DNA of 35,153 bases, from the NCBI GenBank assembly GCA_028821125.1, contig JAPPHD010000026.1, positions 1 through 35,153 on the forward strand. The letters run 5' to 3'. Position 1 is the first letter of the stretch. Each line of letters starts with the position of its first letter. The DNA is from Gammaproteobacteria bacterium (GTDB lineage Bacteria > Pseudomonadota > Gammaproteobacteria > Pseudomonadales > Azotimanducaceae). This document shows positions 1 through 6,151 of this stretch, one piece after another. A program made the translations under genes and the position numbers. The notes below the pieces were generated by a model. It had not been told where the DNA came from and made no database searches. It was given only the letters and a program-made list of their open reading frames with translations.

Positions 1-8
1 AACCGCTA

Positions 9-55
9 GAATCCGCTAGAATCCCGCTCCGTCACGGGACGACCGAACGCTTACT
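9..55 (+). repeat. Left copy of 47-bp terminal inverted repeat
   Basis: This stretch is the exact reverse complement of 35107-35153. Just upstream, the 10-mer CCGCTAGAAT occurs twice in tandem (3-12 and 13-22). The repeat contains TAGAAT followed by a GC-rich stretch, like the -10 and discriminator of the tRNA-Glu and infC promoters in this window. No open reading frame is attached. It may be a dispersed genomic repeat at which the assembly broke. Confidence 0.9.
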
Positions 56-183
56 GCGGCCCATGATGCGGACGCGAAAACACTTTCACTCGAACGCCAA
101 AGCAGACAGTGGGAACTGTAGTGGGAACGACCGCTTTCTTAGGATGAAAAAACTTTATTTTTCAATGGGGTAGGTGAACCAAG

Positions 184-205
184 TGGCGTCCCCTAGGGGA
201 GTCGA
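184..205 (+). repeat. Left attachment-site copy (tRNA-Glu 3' end)
   Basis: These 22 bases are identical to 5966-5987, which is the CCA end, acceptor strand and part of the T arm of the intact tRNA-Glu gene. The copies diverge on both sides. A direct repeat of a tRNA 3' end is the expected footprint of tyrosine-recombinase integration. The intact gene lies at the far border, and this copy marks the other end of the inserted DNA. Confidence 0.8.
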
Positions 206-254
206 GTCATAAAATTATCATTTATAATTCAATAGGTTAAAACTGAGAAAAATT

Positions 255-277
255 TTGGCCCCCCAATTGGCCCCCCA
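255..277 (+). repeat. Two direct repeats of TTGGCCCCCCA
   Basis: The 11-mer occurs at 255-265 and 267-277 with a 12-bp period, about 50 bp inside the left attachment copy. Short G/C-run direct repeats near an attachment core resemble arm-type integrase-binding sites. That role is inference only. Confidence 0.5.
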
Positions 278-425
278 TTCGCCGTTTGCTTGGCTGATTA
301 CGCCGTTATCCGGCTAGCGATCAAACATTTGTTCCCTAAATCAATAAGTTACTGGTTTTCTTTCATTGTCGGCTGGAATCAAGGAAGGTAATGTCGCCCC
401 AAACAAGCTCGCGAGGCCTGATCCG

Positions 426-456
426 TTGACGAACTGTAGTCAATTGGCTACAGTTC
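426..456 (+). promoter_or_regulatory. Toxin-antitoxin promoter with overlapping operator
   Basis: TTGACG (426-431) and TACAGT (449-454) are separated by 17 bp and form a good sigma-70-like promoter. A perfect inverted repeat with 9-bp arms (431-439 and 448-456, 8-bp spacer) fills the space from the end of the -35 to just past the -10. A repressor bound here would block RNA polymerase. HTH antitoxins of this type normally repress their own operon, so this is the likely operator. The predicted transcription start, near 461, falls on the toxin start codons. Confidence 0.6.
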
Positions 457-458
457 AG

Positions 459-800
459 ATGATGATCACGGTCGTCAGATACATCGCCAGCGACGGATCC
501 GACGATTTTGGAACCTGGCTTCAGAAGCAAACTCCGGAGACACGCGCCAGGATACAAACTCGAATCGACCGGATCGAGTTGGGCAATTTTGGAGACCACA
601 AAAGCGTCGGAGCAGGCGTTTTCGAGCTTCGGGTTCACCACGGTCCCGGAATGCGCGTCTACTACGGCCGGGATGGCGACCTGCTGGTGGTCTTGCTGGC
701 CGGCGGAACCAAGAAGCGGCAGGCGCGCGACATCGAGCGGGCAACCGCGAGCTGGAAAGCTTACAGACAGGAGAAACGGAATGCCGACGAAAACACATAG
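459..800 (+). CDS. RelE/ParE-superfamily toxin (HigB-like addiction module killer protein)
   Basis: This 113-residue protein resembles the phage-derived Gp49/HigB-like killer proteins, RelE-fold toxins that usually cleave mRNA at the ribosome. The visible pattern matches: an N-terminal helix with FGTWLQKQ, a basic helix (residues 25-34), the strand motif ELRVHHGPGMRVYY, a hydrophobic strand DLLVVLLAGG, then KKRQARDIERA at the C-terminus. The start is ATG 459 or the adjacent in-frame ATG 462. There is no Shine-Dalgarno sequence, and the predicted promoter would put the mRNA 5' end at about 461, so translation may be leaderless. The gene overlaps the antitoxin gene by 20 bp, with the toxin first, as in higBA-type operons. 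The exact subfamily is uncertain. Confidence 0.88.
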   Translation: MMITVVRYIASDGSDDFGTWLQKQTPETRARIQTRIDRIELGNFGDHKSVGAGVFELRVHHGPGMRVYYGRDGDLLVVLLAGGTKKRQARDIERATASWKAYRQEKRNADENT

Positions 801-1062
801 AGCCAGCGACTTCCTGAAAACGCCGGAGGATATCGCCGCCTACCTGAACGCCACCATCGAGGAGATGGACGACCCGAGATTGCTCATGAAAGCATTCCGA
901 AATGTCGCAGAAGCGCAGGGCGGCGTTTCGGAACTCGCCCGGCGTGCCGAAATCGACCGTGTCGCACTGTCCCGCACGTTGTCCGGCCGGAGAAATCCAC
1001 GCCTCGACACGCTCGCAAAAGTGGCTGGAGCCTGTGGCGTCAAGCTTCGGTTTTCCGCGTAG
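781..1062 (+). CDS. HTH antitoxin of the HI1420 addiction-module family (HigA-like)
   Basis: This 93-residue protein should neutralise the upstream toxin and bind its operator. Residues 1-30 include DFLKTPEDIAAYLNA, typical of the family's N-terminus. Residues 45-90 form a Cro/C1-type helix-turn-helix, with GGVSELARRAEIDRVALSR followed by LSGRRNPRLDTLAKV. The ATG lies inside the toxin's last codons, preceded by the purine-rich GGAGAAACGGA, which supports translational coupling. The inverted repeat at 431-456 is its probable binding site. Length and pairing fit the family well. Confidence 0.88.
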   Translation: MPTKTHRASDFLKTPEDIAAYLNATIEEMDDPRLLMKAFRNVAEAQGGVSELARRAEIDRVALSRTLSGRRNPRLDTLAKVAGACGVKLRFSA

Positions 1063-1124
1063 ATTCACAAACTCAGATCGCAGAAAGCGGTGTCGAGTTC
1101 GACGGCGGGCGGAAGCCCGAGACG

Positions 1125-1388
1125 TCAGGCGGCCGAGGTGAGCTGTTCGCGAATGATTCTTGGATGACGCGCCGCAATCTTGAGAAGAGCGAGCGCAGGT
1201 CCTTCCGGCTTTCTGCGATCCTGCTCCGAGTGGCTCAGCGTATCAACGATGATCTCGACTGCCATTGTGAAATCGGTCTGAGTCAGGCCGATACAGCGTC
1301 TTAACGCGGCAACCTCCGCTCCGAATTCGAGGCGTCCCTGTATCAGGCACCGGTGCAATTGGGCCGGAATCGCACACTTTGACTTCAA
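1125..1388 (-). pseudogene. Decayed HTH antitoxin-like gene (NadS/HigA type)
   Basis: The C-terminal 60 or so residues look like an XRE-type antitoxin: EVAALRRCIGLTQTDF, then a degraded recognition region, then DRRKPEGPALALLKIA, and a C-terminal helix ending at the TGA. In relatives the sequence before the basic patch reads like a NWEQG motif; here it is HSEQD. The expected N-terminal segment is missing or scrambled, and the only start in this frame is a TTG with no ribosome binding site. No partner toxin gene is adjacent. It is probably a nonfunctional remnant of a second toxin-antitoxin system in the same island. Confidence 0.55.
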
Positions 1389-1485
1389 TGATGCAGCTTT
1401 CAGCCTGAGCGACGCCCACTTCAGCTTCTTCCTTCGGCACCAATCCGGTCTGCCTGCTCAAGCTGAACGACCCGTCCGGCGGCCG

Positions 1486-1638
1486 GCTCTTTGTTCCCTG
1501 GGCTGGGTGCGGCAGGAGGAAAACCAGTATCTGAACGTGCCGCGGGAACGCATGGCGGAGCTGTCACCGGAAGTAAGGCGTATGGTCGGGTTCGACATGT
1601 ACGCTGCGCTCGGATTCCACGACCCGGCCGTTGTCTGA
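1486..1638 (+). pseudogene. C-terminal fragment resembling phytanoyl-CoA dioxygenase
   Basis: Codons 1504-1638 read GWVRQEENQYLNVPRERM and continue to a TGA through a VRRMVGFDMYAALG segment. This resembles the C-terminal tail of PhyH-family Fe(II)/2-oxoglutarate dioxygenases, which often have an ENQ-YL-V pattern near the end. The catalytic core (HxD...H) is absent, and upstream the homology is lost within a few codons. It is a truncated remnant inside the island. The family assignment rests on remembered motif similarity. Confidence 0.4.
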
Positions 1639-1639
1639 A

Positions 1640-1917
1640 CTCACGCGTCCGCTGGTGTTTTGCCAATGGTTTGCGCAAGTTGCGGCTGGCTGAACTGGTC
1701 TCCGGTGGCGTACCAGCTACCATCGTCCCTGGTGAAGACGGCTTTGGTGCCGGGCCGCCGGGCCGAACAGCGCCGCGAACGGCAGCTTGCCGAAGCGCTC
1801 GTGGGCCGCCTCGAAGACCATCACTGGCGCCCTGGCAAGTTGAATGCGTACAGGCTGCATGGCCGTTGCCCGATCGATTCCAACCGCCGGCTCCGGCATC
1901 GTGAATCGTTCGCCGCG
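1640..1917 (-). pseudogene. Frameshifted fragment resembling gamma-glutamyltranspeptidase
   Basis: Read on the minus strand across two frames, this stretch gives SLYAFNLPGR, then VMVFEAAHERFGKLPFAALF, then, after a shift, AVFTRDDGSWYATGDQFSQP and LAQTIGKTPADA. The order fits the N-terminal third of a gamma-glutamyltranspeptidase: an LYxxN strand, the HERFGxLPFAxL helix, then a GDxFxQPxLAxTL segment. The pieces are joined by small deletions and frameshifts, and the catalytic Thr region is absent. It abuts the dioxygenase-like fragment on one side and another gene remnant on the other. It is clearly nonfunctional. The family call is moderate. Confidence 0.42.
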
Positions 1918-2154
1918 TAGAGGGTCCCCGCCGGGTCGGCGCCGGCGACCACCACCGCATCCGCTCCGCCGAAGGGCGAGGAAACGATGGCGAAGAGGCC
2001 CTGGCCCGGGGTCAGCCCATCAAGCTGGACGCGGCCCTGTTCCTCGAGCTGGCGGACCCAGCGGTTCGACCGGCCCACCAGGATGAGCGGCGGAGTAGAC
2101 CAGGGTGAGGGCCGCCAACGGACCCACGATCCAGACGGTGCGCATCGAACGCAT
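1918..2154 (-). pseudogene. Broken 5' end of a secreted enzyme gene, possibly a GH115/GH67-like glycosidase
   Basis: An ATG at 2154 lies 27 bp beyond the stop of the BNR gene, with AAGGGAG upstream, so it was probably the next gene of that operon. It opens with a signal-peptide-like segment, RTVWIVGPLAALTLVYSA, and then a frameshift is needed to continue as LILVGRSNRWVRQLEEQGRV and GADAVVVAGADPAGTLYAA. The VVAGADPAGTLY pattern resembles the N-terminal domain of alpha-glucuronidase-type glycosidases (IAGSDKRGTIYG in GH115). The frame is then lost at about 1918. Only the N-terminus remains. Confidence 0.4.
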
Positions 2155-2181
2155 GACGAACTCCCTTCGGCGCTTGCCGGC

Positions 2182-5100
2182 TCAATCCTCCGCGGACTCC
2201 GCGATGCCGCGGAGCTCCGCGAGCAGTCCGGTGAGCACCGGATCCAGATCATCGAACCGCTCGAACGCGGAATCGGTCGGCCGTGCGTCGGCCCCTTCGA
2301 CGTAGCCGTAGAGCAGGTCGAGCTGCTGGATCAGCTTCGGAGCGTAGTCCTGGTCCTCGCGGTCGTAGTCCTCGGGAAGCGGCACCAGCTCCCGTTCGAT
2401 CCGCGTGAGCCGTTCGGCGACGGAGGCCGACGCCCCCTCGCGCAGGTCCCGGATCTCGGCCACCGCCCGGTGGAGGTCGGTGATCCGGTCCCGGATCCTG
2501 AGCAGCAGGTCGAACTGGCTTTGGAACTCCGCGGCCGTGGTGGTGACCCGCGGATCGGGCAGCACCTCGATCGGCTGCGTCCCGCTCCAGCTCTCGGTCG
2601 AGACCCGGATCTGGTACGTCCCCGGCACCACCAGCGGCCCGAGCGGGGCGCCGCCGAACGCCGAGGGATGGCGCAGGTCCCAGACGAAGCGGTTCATGCC
2701 GGCGTTGAAGAAGGTGCTCTCCTCCTTGAAGAAGGGTGCCTCTGGCCGGGCGATCACCGAGGGATCCTTCGGATCGTCCTCGCTGGAAAAGCGCCGGATG
2801 ACTTCGCCGGCCCCGTCGAGGATCTCGAGGGTCACCTCACCTGCGGGAGCCTCGGCGAACCAGGTGTAGATCGTCGCACCGTTCGGGGCGTCGGTGCCCT
2901 GCCGGTCCCGGGTGATGCGCGCGCCCCCGTAGAGGTCGCGAGGGTTCGCCACCGACCGCCAGCCCCCCACGTACTCGTCCACCGCCTCCTCCTCCGAGGT
3001 CCGCACCCGGTGGGCATCCCGAGGCGCGAAGAGGTGCGCCGCCGACGCCGCCACCTCACCCGTCAACTGGTGCAACGGGGACACGTCGTCGAGGATCCAG
3101 AACGAGCGGCCTTTCGTCGACAGAACCAGGTCCTTTTCGTGGACGGCCAGGTCCGTGACGGGGGCCACCGGGAAATTGAGCTGGAGCGACTGCCAGTGCG
3201 CGCCGTCGTCGAACGAGACGAAGACCCCGTACTCGGTGCCGGCGTAGAGCAGCCCTTTCCGGTCGGGATCCTCCCGCACCACGCGCACCCACTGGTCGGC
3301 GGGGATCCCGTTCGTCCCGTCGGTCAGGAGTTCCCAGCTCTCCCCGAAGTCGTCGGTGCGAAAGACATAGGGCCGGAAGTCGTCGAGGCGGAAGCGCACG
3401 ACCGAGATGAAGGCCCGCCCCGCCGTGTGCGGCGAGACCTCCAGGATGTTCACCGTCCCGGAGTCCGGCATGTCCGCCGGGGTGATGTTCGTCCAGTTCT
3501 CCCCGCCGTCCCGCGAGATGTGGACGAGCCCGTCGTCGGTGCCGGCCCACAGCACGCCCGGAATGTGCTTCGACTCCGCCAGCGCGAAGATGGTGCAGTA
3601 GACCTCCTCGCTCGTCACCTCGCGGGTGATGGGACCGCCCCAGGTACCGATGCGCTCCGGATCGGCGGTGGTCAGGTCGGGGCTGATGACTTCCCAGGTC
3701 TGTCCCTCGTTCGCGGAGCGGTGGACCACGTGCGACGCGTGGTAGAGCACGTTCGGGTCGTGCGGCGAGAGCACGATCGGCGCGGTCCGCTGGAACCGGT
3801 AGCGGAGATGCTTCGCCGGCATCCCCCCCACCTCCGGGTACGCCTTGATCGGGCGGATCTGGCCCGTGGCCCGGTCGAAACGGGTGATGGCCCCGCTGGT
3901 GCTCCCGGCGAAGACGATGTTCGGGTTGTCCGGCCGGATCACCGCGACCCCACCCTCCATGCCGCCGACGCCGTCCCAGTGCTGGATTTGGAGCCGCATT
4001 CCGTAGTGGCCGGACCGGCTGGGCACCGAGAGCACCTCCCAGGTGTCCTGGGCCGAGCCGTACACCCTGTAGGGGAACTGGGTGTCCACGCTCACCCGGT
4101 ACATCTCGGAGGTCGGCTGGTTCAACTGGCTCGACCAGGTGCGTCCCCCGTTCCAGGAGACGTTCGCGCCGCCGTCGTTGCCTTGCACCATGATCTGGTT
4201 GTTGCCCGGATTGATCCAGAGGTCGTGGTTGTCACCGTGCGGGGTGGCGATGAGGTCGAAGGTCTCGCCGGCGTCGTCCGAGCGGTGGAAGTAGCGGCTC
4301 ACCACGTAGACCCGGTCCGCATCGACCGGATCGGCGTGGATGTGCATGTAGTACCAGGGCCGGTTCTGGAGTTCGCGGTCGTCGTTGATGAGCTGGAACG
4401 AGGCGCCGGCATCGTCCGAGCGATAGACGCCGCCGTCCCGCGCCTCGACGAGCGCCCACACGCGGTTCGGATTCGCGCCGGAAACCGAGATCCCGGTCCG
4501 CCCGATCATCCCCGTGGGCAGTCCGTTCGTCAGTTCCGTCCAGGTGTCGCCGCCGTCCGACGTCTTGTGGATGCCGCCCTCCTCGCTGCCCGAGATCATG
4601 GTCCAGGGCTTCCGCTCGGCGGTCCACATGGTCGCGTAGAGCACATCCGGATTCGAGGGGTCCATGGCGATCTCGTTCGCGCCGGTCCGCTCGCTGACGT
4701 AGAGCACCTTCTCCCAGGTGGCGCCCCCGTCCGTGGTCCGGAACACGCCCCGCGTCTCGTTGGGTCCGAAGGCGTGGCCGAGCACCGCCGCGTGGGCGAT
4801 GTCCGGGTTCCGCGGATGGATGATCACGCGGCCGATCTGCCCGGCGTCGCGGAGTCCGACGTGGGTCCAGCTTTCGCCGCCGTCCGTGGACTTGTAGATC
4901 CCGTTCCCCGGGGAGACGTTGCCCCGGATGGCGGTCGAACCGCTTCCTACGTAAACGATGCTCGGGTCCGAGTCCGCCACGTCGATCGCTCCGATGGAAC
5001 TCGAGGTGTAGTAGCCGTCCGAGACGTTCACCCAGCTCTCGCCCGCGTCGGTCGTCTTCCAGAGGCCGCCGCCGTTCGTACCCATGAAGTAAGTCCAGGG

Positions 5101-5268
5101 CTGGTCGGCAATGCCGGCCACCGCGGTGACCCGGGACCCTTTGTGGGGCCCGATCATCCGGTACTTGAGAGCTTGGTAGGTCGCGGGGTCGTAGACGTCG
5201 TTCTGCGCGCCGGCCGCGGCCGGGACGACAAGCAGGATCAGGGCGAGCAGCCGCGTGGTGAGTTTCAT
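2182..5268 (-). CDS. Secreted BNR/Ycf48-type beta-propeller repeat protein
   Basis: This 1028-residue protein starts with a signal peptide (TRLLALILLVVPAAAGAQ) and should be exported. Residues 30 to about 700 hold many BNR/sortilin-like blades marked by repeated S-D-G-G-x-x-W motifs (GGGLWKTTDAGESW, GIYKSTDGGESWTH, GGIHKTSDGGDTW, GLVHISRDGGENW). Residues 760-960 form a C-terminal beta-rich region with FVWDLRHPSAFGG and PGTYQIRV, like the FlgD/Ig-type tail of these proteins, and then a helical end. The family is often annotated as glycosyl hydrolase, but I see no defined catalytic pair, so substrate and activity are unknown. AGGAG sits 5 nt before the ATG. The very high GC and CGG/CCG-rich codons differ from the neighbours, which fits horizontal acquisition with the island. 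Confidence 0.85.
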   Translation of the reverse strand: MKLTTRLLALILLVVPAAAGAQNDVYDPATYQALKYRMIGPHKGSRVTAVAGIADQPWTYFMGTNGGGLWKTTDAGESWVNVSDGYYTSSSIGAIDVADSDPSIVYVGSGSTAIRGNVSPGNGIYKSTDGGESWTHVGLRDAGQIGRVIIHPRNPDIAHAAVLGHAFGPNETRGVFRTTDGGATWEKVLYVSERTGANEIAMDPSNPDVLYATMWTAERKPWTMISGSEEGGIHKTSDGGDTWTELTNGLPTGMIGRTGISVSGANPNRVWALVEARDGGVYRSDDAGASFQLINDDRELQNRPWYYMHIHADPVDADRVYVVSRYFHRSDDAGETFDLIATPHGDNHDLWINPGNNQIMVQGNDGGANVSWNGGRTWSSQLNQPTSEMYRVSVDTQFPYRVYGSAQDTWEVLSVPSRSGHYGMRLQIQHWDGVGGMEGGVAVIRPDNPNIVFAGSTSGAITRFDRATGQIRPIKAYPEVGGMPAKHLRYRFQRTAPIVLSPHDPNVLYHASHVVHRSANEGQTWEVISPDLTTADPERIGTWGGPITREVTSEEVYCTIFALAESKHIPGVLWAGTDDGLVHISRDGGENWTNITPADMPDSGTVNILEVSPHTAGRAFISVVRFRLDDFRPYVFRTDDFGESWELLTDGTNGIPADQWVRVVREDPDRKGLLYAGTEYGVFVSFDDGAHWQSLQLNFPVAPVTDLAVHEKDLVLSTKGRSFWILDDVSPLHQLTGEVAASAAHLFAPRDAHRVRTSEEEAVDEYVGGWRSVANPRDLYGGARITRDRQGTDAPNGATIYTWFAEAPAGEVTLEILDGAGEVIRRFSSEDDPKDPSVIARPEAPFFKEESTFFNAGMNRFVWDLRHPSAFGGAPLGPLVVPGTYQIRVSTESWSGTQPIEVLPDPRVTTTAAEFQSQFDLLLRIRDRITDLHRAVAEIRDLREGASASVAERLTRIERELVPLPEDYDREDQDYAPKLIQQLDLLYGYVEGADARPTDSAFERFDDLDPVLTGLLAELRGIAESAED

Positions 5269-5312
5269 GATGGCTCCTTTCTCGGGTAGGGCCAGGTCGC
5301 TCCCGACCCTAT

Positions 5313-5444
5313 TCCAGCCGGCGATTCGCCCGCGTCGTCAGTGCCCCGGATGACCGCCGCGGAATCCGCATCGCCAAGGTTGATGAGCCGCAGATGGCTG
5401 ACCTGATTGATGTTGCTCCCCGGATTGAATATCGGTACCCGCAG
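5313..5444 (-). pseudogene. Fragment of a secreted-protein repeat domain
   Basis: Forty-four minus-strand codons read VPIFNPGSNINQVSHLRLIN and continue through GDADSAAVIRGTDDAGE. This matches the second C-terminal repeat of the secreted protease at 15294-17825, which has VPAFNPASNSRQ...MLRLIN...DDDG. The fragment has no start. It is cut off at 5445 by the IS6 remnant and loses homology before the BNR gene. It must come from another gene carrying the same surface or secretion-associated domain. Confidence 0.65.
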
Positions 5445-5445
5445 G

Positions 5446-5798
5446 GGGTCATGTCAGAGTAAATTTGCTTCACCGACAGAATTTACAGGAGAAGATGCTC
5501 AGGCTGCCAGTTCACGCCACTCGGCCAAAGCGGCTGCCCGATGGTGCTTGAAGATCTGGCGGCGAACATGGGCCCGAACCGGTTCCACCAGTAACGGATG
5601 GTCTCGTGGCAGATGTCGATGCCGCGTTCGAACAGGATGTCTTCGACCTGACGCAAGGACAACGGATAGCGGATGTTGAGCATCACCGCGAGACGGATGA
5701 CCTCGGGTGAGCTGTTGAAACAGCGGAAGGGATTGTTCATCGGCACAGGCTACGAGAGCTTGCTTTGCGGCTCAAGCCAGTTTTCTCTGACACTGCCC
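5446..5798 (-). mobile_element. IS6-family deletion derivative (about 353 bp)
   Basis: The ends are related inverted repeats. The left end is GGGTCATGTCAGAGTAAATT (from 5446). The right end, read on the minus strand from 5798, is GGGCAGTGTCAGAGAAAACT. They share GGG and TGTCAGAG. Between them lie the first and last parts of an IS6-type transposase gene with the middle missing. No target-site duplication is evident. A second small palindrome, GTAAATT/AATTTAC (5459-5465 and 5480-5486), lies at the left end. Confidence 0.7.
5499..5740 (-). pseudogene. IS6-family transposase, internally deleted
   Basis: From the ATG at 5740 the reading is MNNPFRCFNSSPEVIRLAVM, then IRYPLSLRQVEDILFERGID and ICHETIRYWWNRFGPMFAA. 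This is the zinc-finger/HTH N-terminal part of IS6-family transposases (about 60 residues). After FAA the frame shifts, and another frame gives KHHRAAALAEWRELAA and a TGA at 5499, which looks like the native C-terminus. The whole DDE catalytic domain is missing. It cannot be an active transposase, though the N-terminal DNA-binding part could in principle be made. Confidence 0.75.
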
Positions 5799-5965
5799 TG
5801 TGGAGCCTGACTGGCGCGACGTGGGACGTTGGGGAAACAAGCAAATCCGATATTTGCGAGGCACCGAGGACTCGAAGGAAGGTATTGAGTTTCTTGTCGG
5901 AACCTATGTGGGACTATGGGGGTCGAATATCTAATAAACTGTTAAATTTCAATAACTTACGTATA
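5799..5965. other. AT-rich right border of the island, no gene seen
   Basis: Between the IS6 remnant and the tRNA-Glu 3' end lies about 165 bp that becomes strongly AT-rich toward the attachment site. The left border next to its copy is similarly AT-rich. No gene, recombinase fragment or direct repeat was recognised in it. Confidence 0.5.
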
Positions 5966-6041
5966 TGGCGTCCCCTAGGGGAGTCGAACCCCTGTTGCCA
6001 GGATGAAAACCTGGAGTCCTAGGCCTCTAGACGAAGGGGAC
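5966..6041 (-). tRNA. tRNA-Glu (anticodon TTC)
   Basis: The minus strand folds as a complete 76-nt tRNA: acceptor GTCCCCT paired with AGGGGAC, discriminator G and an encoded CCA. The anticodon stem CCAGG/CCTGG closes the loop TTTTCAT with anticodon TTC, and the T arm is AGGGG-TTCGACT-CCCCT. Its 3' end serves as the attachment site of the adjacent island, which restored an intact tRNA on integration. A strong promoter lies just upstream. Confidence 0.97.
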
Positions 6042-6058
6042 GTCGGAGGGAGCGGCGC

Positions 6059-6087
6059 ATTCTATGGACGCGTCATGGTGGCGTCAA
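6059..6087 (-). promoter_or_regulatory. tRNA-Glu promoter
   Basis: On the minus strand TTGACG (6087-6082) and TAGAAT (6064-6059) are 17 bp apart. They are followed by a GC-rich discriminator (GCGCCGCTCCC) that leads into the tRNA 5' end 17 bp later. This is the classic layout of a stringently controlled stable-RNA promoter. Confidence 0.75.
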
Positions 6088-6151
6088 CTTGGGTGCGGCC
6101 AGTCTGCAATCCTCTCACCGGACGATGCCGCACCTCAGGTGCCCGGCCCGG

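Larger units (their letters stand above)
56..458. other. Gene-free left border of the island
   Basis: I see no convincing gene here. The stretch holds a short direct repeat (AGTGGGAAC at 108-116 and 120-128), the left attachment-site copy (184-205), AT-rich DNA (210-255) and two copies of TTGGCCCCCCA (255-265 and 267-277). A 12-codon mini-ORF (391-429) with a good ribosome binding site, AAGGAAGG, stops just before the promoter of the toxin-antitoxin operon. Confidence 0.6.
206..5965. mobile_element. Decayed tRNA-Glu-associated genomic island (about 5.8 kb)
   Basis: The segment is bounded by the direct repeats 184-205 and 5966-5987. It contains a toxin-antitoxin pair, a decayed HTH gene, several gene fragments, a BNR-repeat gene and an IS6-family remnant, and no housekeeping genes. 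No integrase, recombinase or excisionase can be read in any frame, so the element is probably immobile now or depended on an integrase encoded elsewhere. The boundaries come directly from the sequence; the history is inferred. Confidence 0.7.

Noticed and set aside
57-160. Minus-strand tail reading VVPTTVPTVC, considered as an integrase C-terminus
   Set aside because: The frame has a stop about 12 codons upstream and no recombinase motif. The pattern comes from a 9-bp direct repeat, so it is too weak to report as a gene.
1987-5289. 1100-codon open frame on the plus strand
   Set aside because: It is an antisense shadow of the BNR-repeat gene: Arg/Pro/Val-rich, low-complexity composition and no domain pattern, caused by high-GC codon bias.
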